DNA of 64,000 nt from Basidiobolus meristosporus CBS 931.73 (taxonomy: Eukaryota; Basidiobolomycota; Basidiobolomycetes; Basidiobolales; Basidiobolaceae). Below the pieces are notes generated by a model. That model was not told the DNA's origin, did no database searches, and saw only the letters and a program-made list of their open reading frames with translations. The stretch is taken from contig MCFE01000402.1 in NCBI GenBank assembly GCA_002104905.1, positions 17,283 through 81,282 on the forward strand, written 5' to 3'. Positions 23,326 through 33,459 of the stretch are shown here, one piece after another. The number at the start of each line of letters is the position of its first letter. The stretch's first letter is position 1. The position numbers were made by a program, and so were the translations under genes.

Positions 23326-23982
23326 ATGATTTTCAAACCTTCCGTCCTTTACTCGCTACTGATGGCCACACTGGCCTATGGTGATCATGCGAAGTTCTTC
23401 AAGCCAGCTGCCAGTAGCAGTGTGGCCGTTGCTTCCGTATCTGACCACGGATTCAGTCCAATCCGCTACACTGATCAAGGTGTCGTCTTCCCCTACTACA
23501 TGCTGGATGAAGATATCGAGATTACCCCAGAGGAGGCTCAGCTTCGTCGTCTGAAGATCGGGAGCATGGTGAAGCGTGCATCCCATCACGAGTCCAAGAA
23601 GGTGTACAAGAAGGTGACCAAGAAGGTGACCAAGAAACATAGCAAGAAACACCACAAGAAGCACCATAAGAAGCACCACAAGAAACACCACAAGAAGACT
23701 AAGCATAAGGTTGGAGAGAAGACCGATGTGGAGCCAGTGACTGAGCCAACCCACGGTGAGGGTGATGTCGATGCTCCTGTCAATGATGAGGCAGCCGAGG
23801 ATGACTTGGATATTGCAGCTGACGAAGACAACGAGGATGACACTGACCCTGAGGAAGCCGAGCTCTGGGGTCGCTGGGGCCGTGGAAGGTGGGGACGCGG
23901 TCGGTGGGGACGAGGCCGCTGGGGCCGTGGGAGATGGGGCCGTGGCAGATGGGGACGGGGTAGATGGGGAAGAAGATGGTAA
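23326..23982 (+). CDS. Secreted GRW-tail protein, type B copy 5 (intact, expanded His/Lys linker)
   Basis: 218 residues. The linker after SMVKRASHHESKK is expanded: VYKKVTKKVTKKHSKK is followed by four further HHKK units, so the whole linker is over 35 residues of Lys, His, Val and Thr. The acidic block is DIAADEDNEDDTD. The tail has six GRGRW units then GRRW. Signal peptide and N-domain match the consensus (with VVFPYYMLDEDIEIT). The expansion is in units of 3-4 codons and keeps frame, as expected of in-frame minisatellite change under selection. Confidence 0.9.
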   Translation: MIFKPSVLYSLLMATLAYGDHAKFFKPAASSSVAVASVSDHGFSPIRYTDQGVVFPYYMLDEDIEITPEEAQLRRLKIGSMVKRASHHESKKVYKKVTKKVTKKHSKKHHKKHHKKHHKKHHKKTKHKVGEKTDVEPVTEPTHGEGDVDAPVNDEAAEDDLDIAADEDNEDDTDPEEAELWGRWGRGRWGRGRWGRGRWGRGRWGRGRWGRGRWGRRW

Positions 23983-24597
23983 ATCCTAGGTGGCTCCCAC
24001 CACATCCTCAATACCGAAGCAACAGCAAGACTTCTAGTTCATGTATTGATATGATTAGGCAGTGCGCATCCCAGCCAATCATTATACAATAAATCAATTT
24101 TAGGAGTGATCATACCCGCTATTGTTTCATTTTCCCAATTTTAGGATTCATTTCATCCAGTATTGCTTCTTTTTCGATATGTCACACATGGTATTTTGAT
24201 CTGGAAAACTGGGGTGCCTTTTGACTAAAAAGCGGTTCAGCCTCTCCTCTCTTTCAAGATAACAATGCAAGGAGGGCTTTAAAGTGCCTAGTCTATGAGC
24301 TATCTAGAGTACACTAAGAGAAGTGTCTGTCTGTGTTTATGATACATGTGACATGTACTGACTGAGCCAATGCTTCCTACGGTGTTTGCACATGATCAAG
24401 AGTAAAATTTAACGGGTGAAGAGTTTGATGTCGAAGAAGCAACATAATATAGTCAAGCCAATATAGGTAGCTCAAAGAGTAAAGTCTAATATTGGAAAGC
24501 TCTTGTGCATAAAAGGGTCCAGTGCGCACCTTCAAGAATCATACTAGAGCTTTCCAAAGTAGCTGTAAACCACTCTAGCAACACCTACTACTCGAAG

Positions 24598-25260
24598 ATG
24601 CTTTTCAAACCTTCCGTCCTTTACTCTCTACTGATGGCCACACTGGCCTATGGAGATCATGCGAAGTTCTTCAAGCAAGCTGCCAGTAGCAATATGGCCG
24701 TCGCTTCCGTGTCTGACTACGGATTCAGTCCAATCCGCTACACTGATCAAGGTGTCATCTTCCCCTACTACATGCTGGATGAAGACATCGAGATTACTCC
24801 AGAGGAGGCTCAACTTCGTCGTCTGAAGATCGGGAGCATGGTGAAGCGGGCGCCCCATCACAAGTCCAAGAAGGTCTACAAGAAGGTGACCAAGAAGCAT
24901 AGCAAGAAGCACCACAAGACGACCAAGCATAAGGTTGGAGAGAAGACCGATGTAGAGCCAATGACTGAGCCAACCACAGGTGAGGGCGATGTCGATGCTT
25001 CTGTCAATGATGAGGCAGCCGAGGATGACTTGGATATTGCAGCTGACGAAGACAACGAGGATGACACTGACCCTGAGGAAGCCGAGCTCTGGGGTCGCTG
25101 GGGCCGTGGAAGGTGGGGACGCGGTCGGTGGGGACGTGGCCGCTGGGGACGTGGGAGATGGGCCGTGGCAGATGGGGACGGGGTAGATGGGGAAGAAGAT
25201 GGTAAATCCATAGTGGATCCAACCATATTCTCAATACCAAAGCAACAGCAAGACTTCTAG
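24598..25260 (+). CDS. Secreted GRW-tail protein, type B copy 6 (tail frameshifted into acidic frame)
   Basis: 220 codons. N-domain (DHAKFFKQAASSNMAVASVS), linker VYKKVTKKHSKKHHKTTKHK and acidic block are intact. After four GRGRW units one G is missing (AGATGGGCCG; sisters AGATGGGGCCG). The reading then passes into AVADGDGVDGEEDGKS and runs through the normal stop into 3' sequence, ending IVDPTIFSIPKQQQDF. The product would carry an acidic tail end. As in copy 1 the change is in a G run. Confidence 0.8.
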   Translation: MLFKPSVLYSLLMATLAYGDHAKFFKQAASSNMAVASVSDYGFSPIRYTDQGVIFPYYMLDEDIEITPEEAQLRRLKIGSMVKRAPHHKSKKVYKKVTKKHSKKHHKTTKHKVGEKTDVEPMTEPTTGEGDVDASVNDEAAEDDLDIAADEDNEDDTDPEEAELWGRWGRGRWGRGRWGRGRWGRGRWAVADGDGVDGEEDGKSIVDPTIFSIPKQQQDF

Positions 25261-25624
25261 TTCATGTATTGATATGATTAGGCAGTGCGCATCCCAGCCA
25301 ATCATTATACAATAAATCAATTTTAGGAGTGATCGCATCCACTATTGTTTCATTTTAGATTTATCACACATGGTATCATGATATGAAAGAGATTGGGTTC
25401 CTCTGGGCTAATAAGGGCGTTTAGCGTTCTGGTCGGTCTCTAAGTATAATATGTATTAGCAGTGGACACTTTGTACTACTAATTTAGCTCATTGGACAGT
25501 GGGCCCATATCCAAGAGTAAAACTTCAACGGGTGAAGAGTTTGAAGTCGAACAAGCAATATATTAATGTTGACTCAATATCTGTAGCTCCATGAGCTAAA
25601 TCTAGTATTGGAAGGGCTCTTATG

Positions 25625-25634
25625 CATAAAAATA
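25625..25634 (+). promoter_or_regulatory. TATA-like core element of type B copies
   Basis: CATAAAAATA within CTTATGCATAAAAATAGCGC, 90 bases before the ATG at 25715. The same element and spacing precede copies 2, 3, 5, 8, 10 and 11 with small changes, and a variant (CATAAAAGGGTCCAG) precedes copies 4, 6 and 9. A TATAATAAGGT(C/T)GACTC element lies a further 60-70 bases upstream in several copies. The leader contains CTAGAGCTTTCCAAAGT in all. Confidence 0.6.
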
Positions 25635-25714
25635 GCGCTTTTGCTGTCTCGAGAATCATACTAGAGCTTTCCAAAGTCGCTGTAAACCACTCTAGCAACA
25701 CCTGCCACTCGAAG

Positions 25715-26371
25715 ATGATTTTCAAACCTTCCGTCCTTTACTCGCTACTGATGGCCACACTGGCCTATGGAGATCATGCGAAGTTCTTCAAGCCAGCTGA
25801 CAGTAGCAATATGGCTGTCGCTTCCGTGTCTGACCATGGATTCAGTCCAATCCGCTACACTGATCAAGGTGTCATCTTCCCCTACTACATGCTGGATGAA
25901 GATATCGAGATTACCCCAGAGGAGGCTCAGCTTCGTCGTCTGAAGATCGGGAGCATGGTGAAGCGTGCACCCCATCAGGAGTCCAAGAAGGTGTACAAGA
26001 AGGTGTACAAGAAGGTGACCAAGAAGGTGACCAAGAAACATAGCAAGAAACACCACAAGAAGCACCACAAGAAACACCACAAGGAGACTAAGCATAAGGT
26101 TGGAGAGAAGACCGATGTGGAGCCAGTGACTGAGCCAACCCACGGTGAGGGTGATGTCGATGCTCCTGTCAATGATGAGGCAGCCGAGGATGACTTGGAT
26201 ATTGCAGCTGACGAGGACAACGAGGATGACACTGACCCTGAGGAAGCCGAGCTCTGGGGTCGCTGGGGCCGTGGAAGGTGGGGACGCGGTCGGTGGGGAC
26301 GTGGCCGCTGGGGACGTGGGAGATGGGGCCGTGGCAGATGGGGACGGGGTAGATGGGGAAGAAGATGGTAA
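25715..26371 (+). CDS. Secreted GRW-tail protein, type B copy 7 (intact, expanded linker)
   Basis: 218 residues. The linker begins VKRAPHQESKKVYKKVYKK, repeats KVTKK twice, then HSKK and HHKK units, and ends HHKETKHK. It is nearly the same length as copy 5 but with a different mix of KVYKK, KVTKK and HHKK units, which shows that the units turn over independently. The tail has six GRGRW units and GRRW. It lies about 2.39 kb after copy 5, and the pair of copies 6-7 repeats the pair 4-5. Confidence 0.9.
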   Translation: MIFKPSVLYSLLMATLAYGDHAKFFKPADSSNMAVASVSDHGFSPIRYTDQGVIFPYYMLDEDIEITPEEAQLRRLKIGSMVKRAPHQESKKVYKKVYKKVTKKVTKKHSKKHHKKHHKKHHKETKHKVGEKTDVEPVTEPTHGEGDVDAPVNDEAAEDDLDIAADEDNEDDTDPEEAELWGRWGRGRWGRGRWGRGRWGRGRWGRGRWGRGRWGRRW

Positions 26372-26476
26372 ACCCTTGGTGGCTCCCACCACATCCTCAA
26401 TACCGAAGCAACAGCAAGACTTCTAATTCATGTATTGATATGATTAGGCAGTGCTCATTCCAGCCAATCATCATAC

Positions 26477-26482
26477 AATAAA
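26477..26482 (+). terminator. Poly(A) signal of type B copy 7
   Basis: AATAAA in the context ATACAATAAATCAATTTTAG, about 105 bases after the stop. The same context follows nearly every type B copy. Confidence 0.5.
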
Positions 26483-26956
26483 TCAATTTTAGGAGTGATC
26501 ACACCCACTGTTTTTTCGATTTAGATTTATCACACATGGTATCATGATATGAAAAAGATTGGGTACCTCTGGACTAAAAAGCAGCCTACCCACATCTTGC
26601 TCACGAGATATTGATGAAAGAAGTATAATCGTAAGGCTAGTAGTCAAGCATTCTTAAGGGCGTTTACCGTTCTGGTCGGTTTCTGAGTGTAATCTGTATA
26701 AGCAGTGGACACTGGTACTACTAATTAGGCTTATTAGGCTGTGGGCGCATATCCCAGAGTAAGACTTCAACGGTTAAAAAGTTTGAAGTCGAACAAGCAA
26801 TATAATAAGGCCGAATCAATATAGGAAGCTCCATGAGCCAAATATAGTATTGGAGGGGCTCTTATGCATAAAAACAGCGCTTTTGCTATCTCGAGAATCA
26901 TACTAGAGCTTTCCAAAGTAGCTGTAAACCACTCTAGCAACACCTACAACTCGAAG

Positions 26957-27553
26957 ATGATTTTCAAGCCTTCAGTTCTTTGCTCGCTACTAATGGCCAC
27001 CCTGGCCTATGGAGATCATACGAAGTTCTTCAAGCCAGCTGACAGTAGCAATATGGCCGTCGCTTCCGTGTCTGACCACGGATTCAGTCCAATCCGCTAC
27101 ACTGATCAAGGTGTCATCTTCCCCTACTACATGCTGGATGAAGACATTGAGATTACCCCAGAGGAGGCTCAACTTCGTCGTCTGAAGATCGGGAGCATGG
27201 TGAAGCGTGCACCCCATCACAAGTACAAGAAGGTGACCAAGAAACATAGCAAGAAACACCACAAGAAGACTGAGCATAAGGTTGGAGAGAAGACCGATGT
27301 GGAGCCAGTGACAGAACCAACCACAGGTGAGGTTGATGTCGATGCTCCTGTCAATGATGAGGCAGCGGAGGCTGACCCGGATATTGCATCAGACGAGGAC
27401 AACGAGGATGACACTGACCCTGAGGAAGCCGAGCTCTGGGGTCGCTGGGGCCGTGGAAGGTGGGGACGCGGTCGGTGGGGACGTGGCCGCTGGGGACGCG
27501 GGAGATGGGGTCGTGGTAGATGGGGGCGGGGTAGGTGGGGAAGAAGATGGTAA
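26957..27553 (+). CDS. Secreted GRW-tail protein, type B copy 8 (intact)
   Basis: 198 residues. Signal peptide MIFKPSVLCSLLMATLAYG, then DHTKFFKPADSSNMAVASVS. The linker is short (VKRAPHHKYKKVTKKHSKK, HHKKTEHK). The acidic block is varied: EADPDIASDEDNEDDTD. The tail has six GRGRW units and GRRW. No frame damage. Confidence 0.9.
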   Translation: MIFKPSVLCSLLMATLAYGDHTKFFKPADSSNMAVASVSDHGFSPIRYTDQGVIFPYYMLDEDIEITPEEAQLRRLKIGSMVKRAPHHKYKKVTKKHSKKHHKKTEHKVGEKTDVEPVTEPTTGEVDVDAPVNDEAAEADPDIASDEDNEDDTDPEEAELWGRWGRGRWGRGRWGRGRWGRGRWGRGRWGRGRWGRRW

Positions 27554-28126
27554 ATCCATAGTGGATCCAACCATATCCTCAATACCGAATCAACTGCGAG
27601 ACTTCTAGTTTATGTACTGATATGATTAGGCAGTGTTCATTCCAGCCAATCATTATACAATAAATCAAATTTAGCAGTGATCAAGTTCATTATTGTTTCA
27701 TTTTCGATTTATCACACATGGTATTTTGATCTGGAAAACTGGGGTACTTTTGGCTAGAAAGCAGTTCAGCCTCTCCTCACTTTCGAGATAACAATGCAAG
27801 GAGGGCTTTAAAGTGCCTAGTCTATGAGCTATCTAGAGTACACTAAGAGAGGTGTCTGTCTGTGTTTATGATACATGTGACATGTACTGACTGAGCCAAT
27901 GCTTCCTAAGGTGTTTGCACATGATCAAGAGTAAAATTTAACGGATGAAGAGTTTGATGTCGAAGAAGCAACATAATATAGTCAAGCCAATATAGGTAGC
28001 TCAAAGAGTAAAGTCTAATATTGGAAAGCTCTTATGCATAAAAGGGTCCAGTGCGCGCCTTCAAGAATCATACTAGAGCTTTCCAAAGTAGCTGTAAACC
28101 ACTCTAGCAACACCTACTACTCGAAG

Positions 28127-28723
28127 ATGCTTTTCAAACCTTCCGTTCTTTGCTCGCTACTGATGGCCACCCTGGCCTATGGCGATCATGCGAAGTTTTT
28201 CAAGCCGGCTGACAGTAGCAGTGTGGCCGTCGCTTCCATATCCGACCACGGATTCAGTCCAATCCGCTACACTGATCAAGGTGTCATCTTCCCCTACTAC
28301 ATGCTGGATGAAGACATCGAGATTACTCCAGAGGAGGCTCAACTTCGTCGTCTGAAGATCGGCAGCATGGTGAAGCGTGCACCCCATCACAAGTACAAGA
28401 AGGTGACCAAGAAACATAGCAAGAAACACCACAAGAAGACTGAGCATAAGGTTGGAGAGAAGACCGATGTGGAGCCAATAATTGAACCAACCACCGGAGA
28501 GGTCGATGTCGATTCTCCTGTCAATGATGAGGCGGCGGTGGATGACCCGGATATTGCAGCTGACGAAGACAACGAGGATGACACTGACCCTGAGGAAGCC
28601 GAGCTCTGGGGTCGCTGGGGCCGTGGAAGGTGGGGACGCGGTCGGTGGGGACGTGGGAGATGGGGCCGTGGGAGATGGGGCCGTGGCAGATGGGGACGGG
28701 GTAGATGGGGAAGAAGATGGTAA
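28127..28723 (+). CDS. Secreted GRW-tail protein, type B copy 9 (intact)
   Basis: 198 residues from MLFKPSVLCSLLMATLAYGD. It has the short linker of copy 8 but a changed segment before the acidic block (VEPIIEPTTGEVDVDSPVND). The tail repeats are made of slightly different DNA units (GGGAGATGGGGCCGT in place of GGCCGCTGGGGACGT), yet the amino acids stay GRGRW. It uses the second promoter variant (GGGTCCAGTGCGCGCC leader). Confidence 0.9.
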   Translation: MLFKPSVLCSLLMATLAYGDHAKFFKPADSSSVAVASISDHGFSPIRYTDQGVIFPYYMLDEDIEITPEEAQLRRLKIGSMVKRAPHHKYKKVTKKHSKKHHKKTEHKVGEKTDVEPIIEPTTGEVDVDSPVNDEAAVDDPDIAADEDNEDDTDPEEAELWGRWGRGRWGRGRWGRGRWGRGRWGRGRWGRGRWGRRW

Positions 28724-29307
28724 ACCCTAGGTGGCTCCCACCACATCCTCAATACCGAAGCAACAGCAAGACTTCTAGTTCATGTATTGATATGATTAGG
28801 CAGTGCGCATCCCAGCCAATCATTATACAATAAATCAATTTTAGGAGTGATCACACCCACTATTGTGTCATTTTAGATTTATCACACATGGTATCATGAT
28901 ATGAAAGAGATTGGGTACCTCTGGACAAATAAGCAGCTCACTCACATCTTGATCACGAGATATTGATGAAAGAAGTATAATCGTAAGGCTAGTAGTCAAA
29001 GATTCTTGAGGGCGTTTGCCGTTCTGGTCGCTCCCTGAGTGTGATCTGTATTAGCAATGGACACTGATAATACTAATTAGGCTCATTGGGCAGTGGGCCC
29101 ATATCCAAGAGTAAGACTTCAACGGGTGAAAAGTTAAAATTCATACAAGCATTATGATAAGGTTGACTCAATATAGGTAGCTCCATGAGCTATATCTACT
29201 CTTGGGGGGCTCTTATGCATAAAAATAGCGCCTTTGCTATCTCGAGAATCATACTAGAGCTTTCCAAAGTAGCTGTAAACCACTCTAGCAACAACTACCA
29301 CTCGAGG

Positions 29308-29904
29308 ATGCTTTTCAAACCTTCCGTCCTTTACTCGCTACTGCTGGCCACCCTGGCCTATGGAGATCATACGAAGTTCTTCAAGCCAGCTGACAGTAGC
29401 ATTATGGCCGTCGCTTCCGTGTCTGACCACGGATTCAGTCCAATCCGCTACACTGATCAAGGTGTCATCTTCCCCTACTACATGCTGGATGAAGACATCG
29501 AGATTACCCCAGAGGAGGCTCAGCTTCGTCGTCTGAAGATCGGGAGCATGGTGAAGCGTGCACCCCATCACAAGTACAAGAAGGTGACCAAGAAACATAG
29601 CAAGAAGCACCACAAGAAGACTGAGCATAAGGTTGGAGAGAAGACCGATGTGGAGCCAATGACTGAGCCAACCCACGGTGAGGGCGATGTCGATGCTCCT
29701 GTCAATGATGAGGCAGCGGTGGATGACCCAGATGTTGCAACTGACGAAGACAACGAGGATGACACTGACCCTGAGGAAGCCGAGCTCTGGGGTCGCTGGG
29801 GCCGTGGAAGGTGGGGACGCGGTCGGTGGGGACGAGGCCGCTGGGGACGTGGGAGATGGGGCCGTGGCAGATGGGGACGGGGTAGATGGGGAAGAAGATG
29901 GTAA
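29308..29904 (+). CDS. Secreted GRW-tail protein, type B copy 10 (intact)
   Basis: 198 residues from MLFKPSVLYSLLLATLAYGD. Mature part DHTKFFKPADSSIMAVASVS, short linker, acidic block VDDPDVATDEDNEDDTD, tail of six GRGRW units and GRRW. The frame is open for 41 codons before the chosen Met, but those codons lie in the conserved leader and lack a signal peptide, so I keep the Met at 29308. Confidence 0.9.
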   Translation: MLFKPSVLYSLLLATLAYGDHTKFFKPADSSIMAVASVSDHGFSPIRYTDQGVIFPYYMLDEDIEITPEEAQLRRLKIGSMVKRAPHHKYKKVTKKHSKKHHKKTEHKVGEKTDVEPMTEPTHGEGDVDAPVNDEAAVDDPDVATDEDNEDDTDPEEAELWGRWGRGRWGRGRWGRGRWGRGRWGRGRWGRGRWGRRW

Positions 29905-30488
29905 ATCCTAGGTGGCTCCCACCACATCCTCAATACCGAAGCAACAGCAAGACTTCTAGTTCATGTATTGATATTATTAGGCAGTGCTCATTGCAGCCAA
30001 TTATCATGCAATAAATCAAATTTAGGCGTGATTACAAACACTATTGTTTCATTTGCGATTTATCACAAATGGTATTGTGATCTGACAAAACTCGGGTAAC
30101 TCTAGTCTAATAAGCAGCCTGTCCACGTCTTGCTCACGAGATATTGTTGTAAGACTTACTATCGATAGACCAGTCTACAAGCTACCTTGAGGGCGTTTTC
30201 AGTACTATTCAGTCAATGAGTGTTATCTGTATTAGCAGTGGACACTGATAACACTAATTAGGCTCATTAGGCTGCGAGTGCATAGCCAAGAGTAAGACTT
30301 CAACGGGTGAAGTATTTGAAGCAGATCAAGCAATATAATAAGGTCAACTCAATATAGGTAGCTCCATGAGCTATATCTACTCTTGGGGGGCTCTTATGCA
30401 TAAAAACAGCGCCTTTGCTATCTCGAGAATGATACTAGAGCTTTCCAAAGTAGCTGTAAATCACTCTAGCAACAACTACCACTCGAAG

Positions 30489-31070
30489 ATGCTTTTCAAA
30501 CCTTCCGTTCTTTGCTCGCTACTGCTGGCCACCCTAGCCTATGGAGATCACGCGAAGTTCTTTAAGCCAGCTGCCAGTAGCAGTGTGGCCGTCGCTTCCG
30601 TGTCTGACCACGGATTCAGTCCAATCCGCTACACTGATCAAGGTGTCATCTTCCCCTACTACATGCTGGATGAAGATATCGAGATTACCCCAGAGGAGGC
30701 TCAGCTTCGTCGTCTGAAGATCGGGAGTATGGTGAAGCGGGCGCCCCATCACAAGTACAAGAAGGTGACCAAGAAGCATAGCAAGAAGCATCACAAGAAG
30801 ACCGAGCATGAGGTTGGAGAGAAGACGGATATGGAGCCAATGACTGAACCAACCACCGGTGAGGTTGATGTCGATGCTCCTGTCAATGATGAGGCAGCCG
30901 AGGATGACTTGGATATTGCAGCTGACGAAGACAACGAGGATGACACTGACCCTGAGGAAGCCGAGCTCTGGGGTCGCTGGGGCCGTGGAAGGTGGGGACG
31001 CGGTCGGTGGGGCCGTGCGAGATGGGGCCGTGGCAGATGGGGACGAGGTAGATGGGGAAGAAGATGGTAA
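30489..31070 (+). CDS. Secreted GRW-tail protein, type B copy 11 (intact, last of the B array)
   Basis: 193 residues from MLFKPSVLCSLLLATLAYGD. Linker HHKYKKVTKKHSKKHHKKTE, then HEVGEKTDMEPMTEPTTGEV, with two substitutions unique to this copy. The tail is shorter: five units, one of them GRARW, then GRRW. Downstream sequence leaves the type B pattern after about 31180. Confidence 0.9.
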   Translation: MLFKPSVLCSLLLATLAYGDHAKFFKPAASSSVAVASVSDHGFSPIRYTDQGVIFPYYMLDEDIEITPEEAQLRRLKIGSMVKRAPHHKYKKVTKKHSKKHHKKTEHEVGEKTDMEPMTEPTTGEVDVDAPVNDEAAEDDLDIAADEDNEDDTDPEEAELWGRWGRGRWGRGRWGRARWGRGRWGRGRWGRRW

Positions 31071-31633
31071 ATCCGAAATGGATTCAATCAAGTCCTCAAA
31101 ATTCTTGCCACAAGAACAGTTCTGGTACATGTATTGATATGATTAGGCAGTGCTCACCTTTGCCAACCATTATACAATAAAGTAGATTTTAGGAGTGACT
31201 GTTCCTCTCGATGATTCGTAACGATCATTTCAGGAATTATGACCTGTCATGCTTTCTGTATCGCAGAATGGGTTAGCAATAATCTCCAGTGTATAAACAT
31301 GTCAATTCGCTTCATTCATTTGGTAAGGTGATACAGTATCATAATAGTGTTTGTTATCTATGTTGGTAATCGCGTGTCTGACATCTATTCCATGGAATAT
31401 TAGATCATTTTAAAAAATATCGACCTGTGTTGGTGGCCTTTTAAGTCGCGAATGATTTTGTGGTTTCTGAATTTGATGTGGCTTACGAGGTTAGATTTGA
31501 AAGAACGATATAATAAGGTGATGCTAGCATTTAGTTCTCAATGAGCTTATTTTGGTGCTAGAATTTGCTCATGAAAGCACCACATCTGTTCTCCCAAGAA
31601 GCAGATCTGAATTTTTTCAAGAGAAACGGAAAT

Positions 31634-32195
31634 ATGCAAACCTTCAATTCTCTGCCCCCTATTGATGGCAACTCTGGCTTATGGAGACCACTTGAAATTT
31701 ATCAAGCCTTCCGCTAGTAATAATGCGGCCATTGCCTCCGTGTCCAACCGCGAATTCAACCCATTCCACAACACTGGCCATGGCGTCCTCATTCCTAACT
31801 ACCTGATCAATAGGGAGATTGAACTCGCACCAGAAGAAGTCCGCCTGCGTCGCTTGAATATTGGTGCATTGATTGAGAGCATACTCTCACTGAAAGCCTT
31901 GGGGTTCCCAAATGAGTTTGAGTTCAAGGGTGCAAGATTCATTAGCTTCGAGCCAACCGGTATATTCGACACAGGCGAGACTGGCATGAAATATGACACT
32001 ACCAGTGATGAGGCAGTTGAAGATAACCCCGATATTACCGCTGATGATGAGGATGAGGATGAAGATGCCACTGACCCAGAAGAGGCCGAGCTATGGGGCA
32101 GGTTTGGTGGCTGTGGACGTTGGAGACGAGGAAGATGGGGCCGTGGCAGGTGGCGTCGCGGCCGCTGGGGACGTCGTAGATGGGGAAGATGGTAG
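31634..32195 (+). pseudogene. Type A copy 3, start codon and signal peptide damaged
   Basis: A short deletion at the start changed the usual GAAGATG-CTTTTC-AAACC into GAAATATGCAAACC. The remaining ATG at 31634 is out of frame and stops soon. In the family frame the sequence reads CKPSILCPLLMATLAYGDHL, and the first Met is at 31665, leaving only MATLAYGDH before the mature part. The rest is complete: N-domain ending SFEPTGIFDTGETGMKYD, acidic block TADDEDEDEDATD, and a tail with variants (GGCGRW, GRWRRGRW, GRRRW). The single Cys in the tail is unique. It may be translated without secretion. Confidence 0.7.
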
Positions 32196-32889
32196 ACTGC
32201 AGTGTGCCTCATTCTTTGCTCTAGTGGTGGATAAGGCCTAGAATGATATGTGAAATGTAACGTTGGTAACAACTACTTTCATAAAGCCTACGACTATAAA
32301 GAAGACAATAAAATTCTCTATTCCACAATATCTTGGTTACATTATACAGCTTTTGATGAGGTCTTAAATATCTAAACAGATTCCACTTTACATCCAATCC
32401 AAAGAACATGTTGATTACTGTATATAAATATAACGGTCACGCAATAGCAACAGTAATTAATGAGGATGAACAGCTTGAAATCGAGAGATCAACCGTGGTA
32501 ATACAGTATGTGAAATTCTCGTGTCATCATCTGCATTCGCAATACAAAAATAAACGGGTTGCTAACGAGGGCGAGAGTAAAACGATTGAAGGACTGGGTA
32601 GTATCTAATTAAAATTGGATGGCAGATAACGGTGGTGTGAAGTATTCAAATAACTAACGATGGATCGAACTCTATTCCAAATGAGAATACTCGCTATGCT
32701 TCCTATTTGCTGCACCATACATCGCGAAGTATAGAGCTATAAATGGGCGAAGAGCAAAATAGAGATATATTAAAGTGAACGAAATGAACTCGAGTCTAAA
32801 TAAGTAACTAGATGGCGATAAAAAACATTAAATCCGCATCCGAAAAATCGTTATTCGACAACAACGCCTAATTACCCAATCGCAAAATA
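32196..32889. other. Spacer between type A copies 3 and 4
   Basis: AT-rich. The sequence after 32230 (GATATGTGAAATGTAAC) resembles the spacer after the left-most relic. An open frame at 32408..32608 shows no signal peptide or family features. Confidence 0.4.
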
Positions 32890-33459
32890 ATGATGTTTCT
32901 CAAGTCTTCCGTTTTCTCCTCGTTCCTAATGGTCACTTTAGCTTACGGGGACCGTTCAATATTCTTCAAGCCAGCGACCAGCAACAATGCGGCCATTGCC
33001 TCCGTGTCCAACCGCGAATTCAACCCATTCCACAACACTGGCCATGGCATCCTCATTCCAAACTACCTGATAAATCGAGAGGTTGAGCTCGCACCAGAAG
33101 AAATCCGTCGACGCCACCTGAATATTGGTGCATTGGTTGATCGCTTACTCTCGCTGAAGACCTTGGGGTTCGCAAACGAGTTTGAGTTCAAGAGGGCGAG
33201 ATTCATTGACTTGGAGCCAGCCCATGAATTTGTCACCAAGAACACCGACATGAAGTATGGCACTACAAGTGATGAAGCAGTGAATGACAACTCCGACATT
33301 ACTTCTGATAATGAGGATGAAGATGACGAGGACACCAACCCAGAGGAAGCTGAGCTATGGGGAAGATTTGGTGGTCGTAGACGTTGGGGGCGTGGCAGAT
33401 GGGGTCGCGGAAGGTGGGGACGCGGTCGCTGGGGACGTGGAAGATGGGGAAGATGGTAG
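32890..33459 (+). CDS. Secreted GRW-tail protein, type A copy 4 (intact)
   Basis: 189 residues. The signal peptide MMFLKSSVFSSFLMVTLAYG is more diverged than its relatives and is followed by DRSIFFKPATSNNAAIASVS (Arg replaces the otherwise conserved His after Asp). Core NYLINREVELAPEEIRRRHL, IGALVDRLLSLKTLGF, then the acidic block and tail GRFGGRRRW with four GRGRW units and GRW. The upstream region is not shared with copies 5 and 6, so its promoter may differ. Confidence 0.88.
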   Translation: MMFLKSSVFSSFLMVTLAYGDRSIFFKPATSNNAAIASVSNREFNPFHNTGHGILIPNYLINREVELAPEEIRRRHLNIGALVDRLLSLKTLGFANEFEFKRARFIDLEPAHEFVTKNTDMKYGTTSDEAVNDNSDITSDNEDEDDEDTNPEEAELWGRFGGRRRWGRGRWGRGRWGRGRWGRGRWGRW

